Shown here in pieces: positions 54,110 to 62,655 of a DNA stretch of 62,655 bases. This stretch comes from JBLHOS01 sp047623825 (GTDB taxonomy: Bacteria; Pseudomonadota; Alphaproteobacteria; Rhodobacterales; Rhodobacteraceae). The notes beneath the pieces were generated by a model. The model did not search any database. It saw only the letters and a list, made by a program, of their open reading frames with translations, and was not told the DNA's origin. Each line of letters begins with the position of its first letter. The stretch's first letter is position 1. The translations under genes were made by a program, and so were the position numbers. Location of the stretch: contig JBLHOS010000005.1 in NCBI GenBank assembly GCA_047623825.1, positions 1 through 62,655 on the forward strand, read 5' to 3'.

Positions 54110-55552
54110 ATGAAGATTGCCTTCGACAATACCTATGCCCGCCTGCCCGAGCGCTTTTTTACAGCCCTTCCGCCCACTCCGGTTGGAACGCCCGGTCTGA
54201 TCGCGGTAAACGATGTTTTGGCGCGCGATCTTGGCCTTGATCCAGATGCACTGCGGACTGAAGATGGTTTGGCGGTTTTGGCGGGCAATTCTGTGCCTGA
54301 TGGCGCAAGCCCCTTGGCACAGGTCTATGCCGGGCACCAATTCGGTGGCTGGTCGCAGCAATTGGGCGATGGGCGCGCGGTGTTGCTGGGTGAGGTTATC
54401 GGTAGAAATGGTGTACGCCGCGATATTCAGCTTAAAGGATCAGGGCCAACCCCCTACAGCCGGATGGGTGATGGCCGCGCATGGCTAGGCCCTGTGATCC
54501 GCGAATACATCGTATCCGAGGCAATGCATGCGTTTGGCATTCCGACCACCCGCGCGCTTGCCGCAGTTACAAGTGGCCAAATGATCATGCGAGAAGCGCC
54601 GTTTCCCGGTGCCGTTCTGACACGCGTCGCAGCCAGTCATATTCGGGTTGGCACCTTTCAGTTTTTCGCGTCTCGCAAAGACCTTGATGGTCTGCAAGCG
54701 CTGACAGATTATGTAATCGCCCGCCATTACCCCAAGGCAAACGGTGCTTTGGGCCTCCTGAATGCTGTGATTGATGCGCAGGCGCTGCTGATCGCACAAT
54801 GGATGGGGGTCGGTTTTATCCATGGGGTGATGAACACAGACAACATGACCATTTCGGGTGAGACGATCGACTATGGGCCCTGCGCCTTTATGGATGCCTA
54901 TCATCCCGACACTGTCTTCAGCTCAATTGATCAATTTGGGCGGTATGCCTACAAGAATCAGCCCGAAATTGCGGTGTGGAACCTCGCGCAACTGGCCACC
55001 AGCCTGTTGCCCTTGATGGGTGAGGACCGCGACGCCGCGATCGAGGCTGCGACTAAATCTGTGCAACGATTCTCAGAGGTGTTCAACGACGCCTGGGAGG
55101 ATGTGTTGCGCGCAAAGCTTGGGTTTAGCACGGCAGAACCCGGCGACGCGGCCCTTGCCTTTGATCTTTTGGGACGGATGGCCAGCAACCAAGCGGATTA
55201 CACGCTGACCTTCCAGTCATTGTCATCTGACACCCCCGAAAAAACCCGTGACCAGTTTCTTGACCCAAATAGCTTTGACGCTTGGTTTGGTGAATGGACA
55301 GCCAGAATTGGGCGTGAGGCGGTTTCACCCGCCACCCGTCAGGCCGCCATGCAGGCAACGAACCCCGCCTATATCCCGCGCAACCACCGGGTTGAGGCCG
55401 TGATCCAATCGGCCCTTTCGGGTGATCTGGCACCGTTTCACGAGATGTTGCAGGTGGTGGCAGACCCGTTCACGCGGCGCCCCGGCTATGAGATCTGGCA
55501 GACCCCACCGCTGGACGGCGAGGCAGTTCAGCATACTTTTTGCGGCACATGA
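54110..55552 (+). CDS. selO: SelO-type protein adenylyltransferase (AMPylator)
   Basis: A 480-residue pseudokinase-fold enzyme that transfers AMP to Ser/Thr/Tyr of other proteins. Family stretches: YAGHQFGGWSQQLGDGRAVL, RDIQLKGSGPTPYSRMGDG and HGVMNTDNMTISGETIDYGP with the metal-binding DYGP. A Cys is third from the end (FCGT), the position where animal SelO has selenocysteine. GAGGTCCCG precedes the ATG. It converges directly with the transporter gene. Confidence 0.94.
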   Translation: MKIAFDNTYARLPERFFTALPPTPVGTPGLIAVNDVLARDLGLDPDALRTEDGLAVLAGNSVPDGASPLAQVYAGHQFGGWSQQLGDGRAVLLGEVIGRNGVRRDIQLKGSGPTPYSRMGDGRAWLGPVIREYIVSEAMHAFGIPTTRALAAVTSGQMIMREAPFPGAVLTRVAASHIRVGTFQFFASRKDLDGLQALTDYVIARHYPKANGALGLLNAVIDAQALLIAQWMGVGFIHGVMNTDNMTISGETIDYGPCAFMDAYHPDTVFSSIDQFGRYAYKNQPEIAVWNLAQLATSLLPLMGEDRDAAIEAATKSVQRFSEVFNDAWEDVLRAKLGFSTAEPGDAALAFDLLGRMASNQADYTLTFQSLSSDTPEKTRDQFLDPNSFDAWFGEWTARIGREAVSPATRQAAMQATNPAYIPRNHRVEAVIQSALSGDLAPFHEMLQVVADPFTRRPGYEIWQTPPLDGEAVQHTFCGT

Positions 55553-56443
55553 TCAGGCGCGTTTGGACCGATTGATCAGATATAGCCCGCCACAAACCAG
55601 CGTCAGGGCCGCGATGATCACGCCGCTAATCTCCTCATCCAGCAACAACCAGCCCAGAAACACTCCGATGACGGGTGACAAAAAGCTGAAGGAGGCAACA
55701 GATGCCGCCGGATAGATGGACAGCATCCAGAGCCAGACAATGAACCCGGCTGAGACCACCACAACAATCTGAAACGCCATTCCGGCCCAATGGATCAATT
55801 CCGGATCGCGCAGGAACGGGCCAAAAAACATTGCCAAAATCAATAGGATAGGCGCTGAAATCACCACCTGCCACAAAAGTTGAGTTTCTGCGCGGACGTC
55901 GCGCAGCGCGCTAAGCCGGACACAAAGTGCAATTCCGGTCCATCCCCACGCGGCAAACAGCGCAAAGATGTCACCCCAAAACGATGCGGTTCCGGGGCCT
56001 TCTTTCTGGCCCAAAATCGCCCACGCGACCCCTGCAAAGGCCAGTGTTAGACCCGTGGCCTTTAGCAGCGTCATCCGTTCACCCGGCAACAAGAAATGCG
56101 CCGATAATGTCAACCAGACTGGCATTGAGTACAAAATGACGGAACTGCGCGCGACCGTCGTCAGATCCAACGCCAGAAACAAGAACACAAACTCAATCGA
56201 AAACAGCACACCGACCAAAAGGCCTGCACGTATGGTTCCAGGCGCGATCCTGATCGGAAGGTTGCGAAACTTCATCCAAGCCAAAACACAAAAAATCGCG
56301 CCAAAGGAACGGACCGAGGCCAGAAAGACCGGTTGGAACCCGTCATTTGTTACCTTGATCACCACTTGATTGAAGGCAAAAAGTGCGGCAAATCCGGTCA
56401 TCGCAACAATACCAAACGTATCAAGGCTATCTTTGCGTGGCAT
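55553..56443 (-). CDS. EamA-family DMT transporter
   Basis: A 296-residue membrane protein with about ten hydrophobic segments and two EamA repeats. The second half begins near residue 150 (WGDIFALFAAWGWTGIALCV). Such proteins export metabolites or drugs; the substrate is unknown. Its stop abuts the selO stop, so the genes are convergent. Confidence 0.9.
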   Translation of the reverse strand: MPRKDSLDTFGIVAMTGFAALFAFNQVVIKVTNDGFQPVFLASVRSFGAIFCVLAWMKFRNLPIRIAPGTIRAGLLVGVLFSIEFVFLFLALDLTTVARSSVILYSMPVWLTLSAHFLLPGERMTLLKATGLTLAFAGVAWAILGQKEGPGTASFWGDIFALFAAWGWTGIALCVRLSALRDVRAETQLLWQVVISAPILLILAMFFGPFLRDPELIHWAGMAFQIVVVVSAGFIVWLWMLSIYPAASVASFSFLSPVIGVFLGWLLLDEEISGVIIAALTLVCGGLYLINRSKRA

Positions 56444-56554
56444 ATCAGTCGCTCCCGTCTTCCAACGAATGGCGTGCCTGCACTGCTCAGGCGTGTCAAG
56501 AACCAGCTGTTGTGCTAGAGATTTTGAAACACCCCACGCAAAGGTCTGCCACAG

Positions 56555-57799
56555 ATGAATTTTTTACAGATCACATCACTTTTGATCGTGTTGGCCGGGG
56601 CTTTTGGCGCGATCAATTATCTGTTCCTGAAACTACCCTCGGCGATCGGAATTCTGGTTGTGGCATTGGTGGCATCATTTGCGGTCATGCTGCTGGATGT
56701 CGTGATGCCCGGCCTTGGCGTCGCCGCCCAAATGCGCAGCGTCATTACGAACATCGATTTCTCTGAGGCCCTGCTAGAAGGGATGCTGGGCCTGTTGCTG
56801 TTTGCGGGCGCGCTTCATGTGAAGCTGTCAGATCTGCGCGCGCAGTGGCGTGTTGTGGCGCTGATGGCTACTATTGGCGTTGCCCTGTCGACCTTGATCA
56901 TCGGCGTCGGGTTTTCTTGGATCACTGGCATGCCCTTGCTGATTGCCTTGGTTTTTGGCTCCATCGTTACGCCAACTGATCCGGTCGCCGTTCTGGGCGT
57001 GCTGCGCGCTGCAAACTTGCGCAAATCGTTGGAAACAAAGATTGCCGGCGAAAGCCTGTTCAATGACGGCGTTGCCTATGTGGTATTTTTGATCCTTGTG
57101 GGGCTGGCCTTTCCAACAAACGCGCATGGCGACGCAGGCCTGCTTGAAGGTGCAACACTGCTTTTCGTGCAGGAGGCTGTGGGCGGTGCGGTTCTGGGTG
57201 GCGTTTTGGGCTGGCTGACATTTCGGGTCATGCGCCGTATCGATGATCCCTCGCTAGAGGTGCTTTTGACGCTTGGATTGGCGTTTGGCGGATATGAGTT
57301 GGCGATCTGGCTGCATGTTTCCGCCCCGATTATGGCTGTGGTAGCCGGTCTTTTGATCGGAGATGTTGGTGCGAAACACGGAATGAGTGCGGCAACCCGC
57401 GACTATGTGGATACGTTCTGGAAGCTAATTGATGAAATCCTGAACGCAGTCCTGTTCCTATTAATCGGGTTTGAGGTGTTTGCAGTCGCCTTTTCCAGCG
57501 ACGCGCTTTTGGCCGGGTTCGCCGCCATTCTACTGGCGCTTTTTGCTCGATTGATCGCCGTTGCGGTGCCGGTGCTTGCCCTGCGCCCGTTTCGCCAATT
57601 CAGTGATGGGGTAATCCCGATTATGACCTGGGGTGGCTTGAAAGGCGGGATATCAGTAGCACTTGCTTTGGCACTGCCAGATGGGGAATGGAAACCGCTG
57701 ATCCTGACCGCAACCTATATGATCGTCGTCTTCTCAATCATCATACAGGGGTTGACGGTTGGTGCGCTGGCCAAAAGTCTGACCAAAAATTCAGACTGA
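56555..57799 (+). CDS. NhaP-type (CPA1) cation:proton antiporter
   Basis: A 414-residue antiporter with about twelve hydrophobic segments. The VTPTDPVAVLGVLRAANLRK and SLFNDGVAYVVFL (FNDG) stretches mark the CPA1 ion site, and GWGGLKGGISVALALALP-like WGGLKGGISVALALALPDGE the GGLR region. Likely exchanges Na+ or K+ for H+, suited to a marine cell. Confidence 0.9.
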   Translation: MNFLQITSLLIVLAGAFGAINYLFLKLPSAIGILVVALVASFAVMLLDVVMPGLGVAAQMRSVITNIDFSEALLEGMLGLLLFAGALHVKLSDLRAQWRVVALMATIGVALSTLIIGVGFSWITGMPLLIALVFGSIVTPTDPVAVLGVLRAANLRKSLETKIAGESLFNDGVAYVVFLILVGLAFPTNAHGDAGLLEGATLLFVQEAVGGAVLGGVLGWLTFRVMRRIDDPSLEVLLTLGLAFGGYELAIWLHVSAPIMAVVAGLLIGDVGAKHGMSAATRDYVDTFWKLIDEILNAVLFLLIGFEVFAVAFSSDALLAGFAAILLALFARLIAVAVPVLALRPFRQFSDGVIPIMTWGGLKGGISVALALALPDGEWKPLILTATYMIVVFSIIIQGLTVGALAKSLTKNSD

Positions 57800-57816
57800 C
57801 CCCTTTTCCAAAGGGG
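57800..57816 (+). terminator. Short stem-loop after the antiporter gene
   Basis: CCCCTTT (57800-57806) pairs with AAAGGGG (57810-57816) around TCC, immediately after the stop. No T tract, so weak. Confidence 0.45.
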
Positions 57817-57860
57817 CGCTTTCGCCTAAACCTGAAACCCACACCAAATGGGGCCGTGCG

Positions 57861-58274
57861 ATGACCGATACAATCGAAAGCAGATGCGAGACGCAGGGCC
57901 TCAGAATGACCGACCAGCGCAGGATCATCGCGCAGGTCCTAGAGGCGGCATCCGATCATCCGGATGTTGAGGAACTTTATGCCCGCGCTTCGGACCGTGA
58001 TCCGAAAATCTCAATTGCCACAGTTTACCGCACCGTCAAATTATTTGAGGAGTCGGGGATCATTGAGCGTTTGGAATTCGGCGATGGTCGTGCACGTTAT
58101 GAGGACGCCGAGCGCGACCACCATGACCATCTGATTAACCTGCAAACCGGTGAAGTGATCGAATTTGTCGATCCTGATATTGAGGCGCTACAAGAAAAAA
58201 TTGCGGCCAAGCTGGGGTTTGAGCTAAAGGGTCACAAGCTGGAATTATACGGAGTGCCACAAAAAGGCCGTTGA
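57861..58274 (+). CDS. fur: Fur/Mur-family metal regulator
   Basis: A 137-residue winged-helix repressor. The DNA-binding half contains DPKISIATVYRTVKLFEESG and the metal-binding part RYEDAERDHHDHLINLQTG. The usual structural-zinc CxxC after HDHLI is missing (NLQTG), as in the alphaproteobacterial Mur/Fur group that often senses manganese or iron. It lies alone ahead of eno. Confidence 0.9.
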   Translation: MTDTIESRCETQGLRMTDQRRIIAQVLEAASDHPDVEELYARASDRDPKISIATVYRTVKLFEESGIIERLEFGDGRARYEDAERDHHDHLINLQTGEVIEFVDPDIEALQEKIAAKLGFELKGHKLELYGVPQKGR

Positions 58275-58411
58275 TCGACGACGGCGTGTTGCAACAATAG
58301 CGTGGCCGCGACCTGGGCCAACGCGTCAAAACTCAAGCAAAAGCCCTTCCCCCGGCAGCATTGCGCCGCTAAACCGTTTTTGAATATAACATCCCCAATC
58401 GGAGCCCCGTT

Positions 58412-59686
58412 ATGAGCACCATCATCGATATCTTCGCCCGCGAAATCCTCGATAGCCGGGGCAACCCAACGGTTGAGGTCGATGTAACCCTTGAGGATGG
58501 CAACATGGGCCGCGCGGCTGTGCCGTCGGGTGCCTCAACTGGTGTCCATGAGGCCGTCGAAAAGCGCGACGGCGATCCTGCCCGCTACATGGGCAAAGGT
58601 GTTCTGGAGGCGGTTGCCGCGGTTAATGGAGAGCTGGCCGAGAATCTGGTCGGCTTTGACGCAACTGAGCAGGCCGCAATCGACGCCGCAATGATCGAGA
58701 TCGATGGGACTGAAAACAAGGGCCGTCTGGGGGCCAATGCAATCTTGGGTGTATCGCTGGCAGTGGCCAAGGCCGCCGCTGATGCAACAGGTCAGCCGCT
58801 TTACCGCTATGTCGGTGGCACATCTGCCCATGTTTTGCCCGTGCCGATGATGAATATCATCAATGGCGGAGAGCATGCAGACAACCCGATCGACATCCAA
58901 GAATTCATGATCATGCCGGTTTCAGCGACTTCAATTGCAGACGCCATCCGCATGGGATCTGAAGTGTTCCACACACTGAAAAAAGAGCTGTCTGCTGCGG
59001 GCCTGTCGACCGGGATCGGTGATGAAGGTGGCTTTGCGCCGAACCTGAATTCAACCCGCGACGCGCTGGATTTCATTCTAAAATCGATTGAGAAAGCTGG
59101 CTATAAAGCAGGCGAAGATATCATGCTGGCGCTTGATTGTGCCGCTACAGAATACTTTAAAGACGGCTCATATGTCTTTGCTGGAGAGGGTAAAACCCTG
59201 AGTGCAGCTGAGAATGTTGACTATCTGGCAGCGCTTTGCGCCGACTATCCGATTTTGTCGATTGAGGATGGCTGTTCTGAGGATGACTGGGAAGGTTGGA
59301 AGATGCTGACCGACCGTTTGGGTGACAAAATACAGCTGGTCGGCGATGATCTGTTTGTGACCAACCCTGCGCGTTTGGCCATGGGGATTGAGCAAGGCTG
59401 CGCCAATTCTTTGCTGGTCAAAGTCAATCAGATCGGCACCCTGACTGAGACATTGGCCGCCGTCTCAATGGCCCACCGCAACCGGATGACATGTGTGATG
59501 TCGCACCGCTCTGGTGAGACAGAAGACGCCACGATTGCTGATCTGGCCGTCGCCACCAATTGTGGGCAGATCAAGACCGGCTCGCTTGCCCGCTCCGACA
59601 GGTTGGCGAAATACAATCAGCTGATCCGGATCGAAGAGATGCTCGGTGAGACCGCGGTTTATGCCGGAAAATCGATCCTGCGCTAA
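58412..59686 (+). CDS. eno: Enolase
   Basis: A 424-residue glycolytic enzyme converting 2-phosphoglycerate to phosphoenolpyruvate. Motifs: ILDSRGNPTVEVDV at the start, GDEGGFAPN, LLVKVNQIGTLTETLAAV and SHRSGETEDATIADL. The usual length is matched. Confidence 0.98.
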   Translation: MSTIIDIFAREILDSRGNPTVEVDVTLEDGNMGRAAVPSGASTGVHEAVEKRDGDPARYMGKGVLEAVAAVNGELAENLVGFDATEQAAIDAAMIEIDGTENKGRLGANAILGVSLAVAKAAADATGQPLYRYVGGTSAHVLPVPMMNIINGGEHADNPIDIQEFMIMPVSATSIADAIRMGSEVFHTLKKELSAAGLSTGIGDEGGFAPNLNSTRDALDFILKSIEKAGYKAGEDIMLALDCAATEYFKDGSYVFAGEGKTLSAAENVDYLAALCADYPILSIEDGCSEDDWEGWKMLTDRLGDKIQLVGDDLFVTNPARLAMGIEQGCANSLLVKVNQIGTLTETLAAVSMAHRNRMTCVMSHRSGETEDATIADLAVATNCGQIKTGSLARSDRLAKYNQLIRIEEMLGETAVYAGKSILR

Positions 59687-59689
59687 TTC

Positions 59690-60115
59690 ATGACCGCCGA
59701 TGATATCATCGCCGACCTAAAGCTCCAGCCGCACCCCGAGGGCGGCTGGTATCGCCAAACGTGGGTGGCGGATGCACCGATCGGCGTCCGCCCCTCTGGA
59801 ACCGCGATTTATTTTCTGCTCAAGGCCGGGCAGATCAGTCATTGGCACAAGGTCGATGCGGATGAAATCTGGATGTATCATTCCGGTGCACCGTTGGCTT
59901 TGTCGATCAGTGAGACGGATTTCGGGCCTGCGCAGCTGCATATCCTGACCCCAAATCTGGATAAGGGTGCGCCGCAATCGGTTGTTCCAAAAGGATATTG
60001 GCAATCTGCTCACAGCACTGGTGACTATACACTGGTCAGCTGCACAGTCTCACCGGGGTTTCGGTTTGAGGGTTTTGTGTTGGCACCACACGGATTTGAC
60101 ATTCCCGGGGTCTAG
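59690..60115 (+). CDS. DUF985 cupin domain protein
   Basis: A 141-residue small cupin. The family start HPEGGWYRQTW and the metal-type SHWHKVDADEIWMYHSG are seen. It starts 3 bases after the eno stop, so it shares its transcript. Function unknown; a sugar- or metabolite-related role is possible. Confidence 0.9.
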   Translation: MTADDIIADLKLQPHPEGGWYRQTWVADAPIGVRPSGTAIYFLLKAGQISHWHKVDADEIWMYHSGAPLALSISETDFGPAQLHILTPNLDKGAPQSVVPKGYWQSAHSTGDYTLVSCTVSPGFRFEGFVLAPHGFDIPGV

Positions 60116-60116
60116 G

Positions 60117-61253
60117 CTAGCGTCCCGAGGGCACACTCAGCTTGCCGCCACCCACAAATGCCGCGACCCCAGTTGTGCTGGGTCCACTAGTCGGCAGGCC
60201 GCGCGCCACCCGGATCGCCAGATAGGCAAAGGCCTGCGCCTCTAGGAAATCACCGTTCAGTCCAACATTCTCAACGGGCAGAACATTTGCGTTGGTTGCA
60301 TGGCGTAAGGCCGCCATCATCGCCGGATTGGACCGCCCACCACCGGTGACATAAATCGCAGAGGGCGGGCATGGACAATGCTCCAACCCGCGCGCAACCG
60401 CCTTGGCAGCGAACGCCACAAGCGTCGCCGCTGCGTCCTCAGTCTTTAGCCCATCAACCAATGGCATGACATGATCAAAGTCATTCCGGTCCAAGGACTT
60501 AGGCGGAATTTTAAGAAAATATGGTGTCAACATCGCCTCTGCGACGATCGCGGGGTCAGCCGTTCCAGCCAGCGATAGCACGCCATCTTTGTCGTAACTT
60601 TGGCCCAAGCGCGCCCGGACCAGATCATTGAGTGGCGCATTGGCAGGCCCGGTATCAAACGCAACCAGTGCACCGGCATCCTCGGCGCGCGCACAGCCAG
60701 GATCAACCCAAGTCAGATTGCCAACACCGCCAAGGTTCAAAAAGCACACAGGATCTGTGGCACCTATCCATTTGGCACACGCAAAATGAAAGAACGGGGC
60801 CAAGGGCGCACCCTGCCCGCCCAGTTCCATATCACTCGACCGAAAATCCCAAAGCACCGGACGCCCCAACACGTCTGACAAAACCTGACCATCACCCACC
60901 TGATGGGTTCGCCCACGATCTGGGTCATGGGCCAGCGTTTGGCCATGAAAGCCAATCAGATCAACCTGTGGGATTCGCGACAAGACGCGGATATGCGCGG
61001 TCTCGATCAGCTCTGCAATCGCATCGACCCCGTCGTCCCCCGGCCATAGTCCCAAACCTGCGCGCAACGTCTCTTGCTCCACTAGGGAATAGGCACGCGC
61101 ACGGGTTTCACCAAAACCAGTGATCTTTTCGCCGTCACTTTGCAGCAAGGCCACATCAACACCATCCAAGGAGGTGCCCGACATTGTGCCCGCAGCCCAG
61201 ATCGGGTCTTTCCCCTTCAATCGCTTAGCGGTATCAAACATACCGTGAACCAT
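60117..61253 (-). CDS. anmK: Anhydro-N-acetylmuramic acid kinase
   Basis: A 378-residue enzyme that phosphorylates and opens anhydro-MurNAc from peptidoglycan recycling, giving MurNAc-6-P. The ATP/sugar region GTMSGTSLDGVDVALL is at the N-terminus. Its ATG (61251-61253) overlaps the first possible tyrS ATG on the other strand; an internal ATG at 61241 is also possible. It converges with the cupin gene, one base apart. Confidence 0.94.
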   Translation of the reverse strand: MVHGMFDTAKRLKGKDPIWAAGTMSGTSLDGVDVALLQSDGEKITGFGETRARAYSLVEQETLRAGLGLWPGDDGVDAIAELIETAHIRVLSRIPQVDLIGFHGQTLAHDPDRGRTHQVGDGQVLSDVLGRPVLWDFRSSDMELGGQGAPLAPFFHFACAKWIGATDPVCFLNLGGVGNLTWVDPGCARAEDAGALVAFDTGPANAPLNDLVRARLGQSYDKDGVLSLAGTADPAIVAEAMLTPYFLKIPPKSLDRNDFDHVMPLVDGLKTEDAAATLVAFAAKAVARGLEHCPCPPSAIYVTGGGRSNPAMMAALRHATNANVLPVENVGLNGDFLEAQAFAYLAIRVARGLPTSGPSTTGVAAFVGGGKLSVPSGR

Positions 61254-61266
61254 GGACGGACCAGCG

Positions 61267-62520
61267 ATGACCTACCACCCTAAATCTGAATTTCTGCGCG
61301 TGATGATCGAACGGGGCTTTTTGGCCGACTGCACCGATTATCAGGGCCTTGATGACGCACTGATTGCAGGTGTGGTTCCGGCCTATATTGGGTTCGATGC
61401 TACGGCCAGCTCATTGCATGTCGGATCTCTGATCCAGATCATGATGTTGCGTTGGTTGCAAAAAACCGGGCATAAACCGCTGGTCTTGATGGGTGGGGGC
61501 ACTACGAAAGTAGGTGATCCCAGCTTTCGCGCCGAAGAGCGCCCACTGCTGACGCCGGCACAAATTGATAGCAATATCGCCGGGATCAAAAGCGTTTTCA
61601 CCAATTACGTGACATTTGGCGACGGCCCGACCGACGCCAAGATGCTGAATAATGCTGAATGGCTGGACGGCCTGAACTATCTGGACTTTCTGCGCGATGT
61701 CGGCCGCCACTTCAGCGTGAACCGGATGTTAAGTTTTGAAAGCGTCAAGTCGCGGCTGGACCGGGAGCAATCGCTTAGCTTTCTGGAATTCAACTACATG
61801 ATTCTGCAGGCCTACGACTTTATGGAGCTGAACCGCCGCTATGGCTGTCTGCTGCAAATGGGCGGCAGTGATCAATGGGGCAATATCATAAACGGAATCG
61901 ATTTGACCCGCCGCACGCTGGAGCGTCAGATCTTTGGCCTAACATCACCGTTATTGACCACATCTGACGGTAAAAAGATGGGCAAAAGTCAGGATGGTGC
62001 CGTGTGGCTAAACGCGGAGATGCGCAGCCCCTATGAGTTTTGGCAGTTTTGGCGCAACACAACTGACGCCGATGTCGGTCGGTTCTTAAAGCTTTATACA
62101 GAACTACCGATTGAAGAATGTGAACGCTTGGGTGCACTGACCGGGTCTGAGATTAACGCGGCAAAAATTGTGTTGGCCAATGAAGTCACAAGCCTTTTGC
62201 ACGGGGTTGACGCAGCACACACCGCCGAGGCTACCGCGCGCGAGGTTTTTGAGCATGGCGGAACCGGTGACGATCTGCCGACCCTGACGCTAAGTGCGGC
62301 TGAATTGGAGGGCGGCATTTCAATTGTGCAGCTCATCACACGCGCTGGCCTGGCCGGATCGGGCAAAGAGGCCAAGCGCCTCATCGCTGACAACGGGGCG
62401 CGGCTAAACGATGCGCCGCTGACAGATGCGGGGCTGATGATCACGGTGTCCGATCTGGCCCGACCGCTAAAGCTGTCGGCAGGCAAAAAGCGCCACGCGT
62501 TGGTTGTTTTGCAGGACTAA
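61267..62520 (+). CDS. tyrS: Tyrosine--tRNA ligase
   Basis: A 417-residue class I synthetase. The HIGH-type motif is SSLHVGSLIQIMMLR, the KMSKS-type is DGKKMGKSQDGAVW, and a C-terminal S4 RNA-binding domain holds GKEAKRLIADNGARLND. I chose the ATG at 61267; an ATG at 61252 overlaps the anmK start. Divergent starts leave almost no space for a promoter, so it must lie inside anmK. Confidence 0.95.
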   Translation: MTYHPKSEFLRVMIERGFLADCTDYQGLDDALIAGVVPAYIGFDATASSLHVGSLIQIMMLRWLQKTGHKPLVLMGGGTTKVGDPSFRAEERPLLTPAQIDSNIAGIKSVFTNYVTFGDGPTDAKMLNNAEWLDGLNYLDFLRDVGRHFSVNRMLSFESVKSRLDREQSLSFLEFNYMILQAYDFMELNRRYGCLLQMGGSDQWGNIINGIDLTRRTLERQIFGLTSPLLTTSDGKKMGKSQDGAVWLNAEMRSPYEFWQFWRNTTDADVGRFLKLYTELPIEECERLGALTGSEINAAKIVLANEVTSLLHGVDAAHTAEATAREVFEHGGTGDDLPTLTLSAAELEGGISIVQLITRAGLAGSGKEAKRLIADNGARLNDAPLTDAGLMITVSDLARPLKLSAGKKRHALVVLQD

Positions 62521-62570
62521 ACGCCCAAGCAAAACGTTATGACGCAGAATTAACCGCGCATTAAGCATGT

Positions 62571-62590
62571 ATCGGGCAAGTGTGCCCGAT
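62571..62590 (+). terminator. Stem-loop after tyrS
   Basis: ATCGGGCA (62571-62578) pairs perfectly with TGCCCGAT (62583-62590) around a four-base loop, 50 bases after the stop. No T tract follows. The last 65 bases to the window edge show no gene. Confidence 0.5.
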
Positions 62591-62655
62591 GCAAAACCGT
62601 GCGGCCCCTGTTTCAGACCACAATTACAGCTTGCAACAGCATCCTGCATTCGGGG

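Noticed and set aside
1..62655. CRISPR arrays, rRNA genes, prophage or plasmid origin
   Set aside because: No regular spaced repeats, rRNA-like stretches or phage structural genes were seen on reading through.

Overview
This window comes from a roseobacter-type alphaproteobacterium (Rhodobacterales). The reasons are the trgA-trgB-cysK gene order known from Rhodobacter, the order trpG-trpD-trpC-moaC-moeA-lexA-comEC-gltX-gltA, direct-repeat GAAC LexA boxes, an alpha-type SspB, a fused 1134-residue indolepyruvate ferredoxin oxidoreductase, and IS5/IS481 transposases of the kinds common in this group. It looks chromosomal and mostly housekeeping. I cannot fix the genus from the sequence alone.

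Layout. 1-850: a graveyard of broken insertion sequences (two IS5-type pieces, one IS3 OrfA piece) beside a tRNA-Ser(GGA) gene. 1028-9504: a minus-strand run of stress genes (phrB, cfa, trgA, trgB, cysK, a large MscS channel, an AlaX-like editing enzyme). 9568-11046: a DUF1326/DUF2182 pair. 11201-20155: mainly plus-strand genes (an orphan periplasmic binding protein, rsgA, an alcohol dehydrogenase-like protein, sspB, a methyltransferase, fumC and two tiny genes), with three gene-poor gaps. 20166-23560: ccdA, a membrane hydrolase and a cytochrome P450. 23890-28374: the ferredoxin oxidoreductase, divergent from a LysR regulator. 28477-31523: a candidate small RNA, purL, bolA and grxD. 31578-34120: an insertion scar with an orphan lipoprotein, a broken IS481-family element, a 36-bp palindrome and repeats resembling another IS end. 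34121-62520: a Rieske oxygenase, a lytic transglycosylase, ssb, an aminotransferase, ppiD-trpE, trpGDC-moaC-moeA, lexA, comEC, gltX, gltA, a nucleoside hydrolase, selO, a DMT exporter, an NhaP antiporter, a Fur/Mur regulator, eno, a cupin, anmK and tyrS.

Most striking observation. Four copies of one ~41-bp hairpin-forming element lie in the window, and all four are inside transposase genes. One is in the IS5 transposase at the left edge and three are in the IS481 transposase at 32.7-33.8 kb. Each copy shifts the frame (net +40 or +41 nt). Each lies next to codons for a catalytic DDE residue: directly 5' of the first Asp in IS5, 17 nt past the first Asp in IS481, directly 5' of the second Asp, and 4 nt from the Glu. 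All have the same orientation relative to the transposase. The central stem shows compensatory base changes between copies, and a second hairpin keeps a GNRA-type loop (GAGA or GAAA). I do not recognise this as a described repeat family. It could be a small mobile element that homes to transposase active-site sequences, or part of a process that inactivates transposases.
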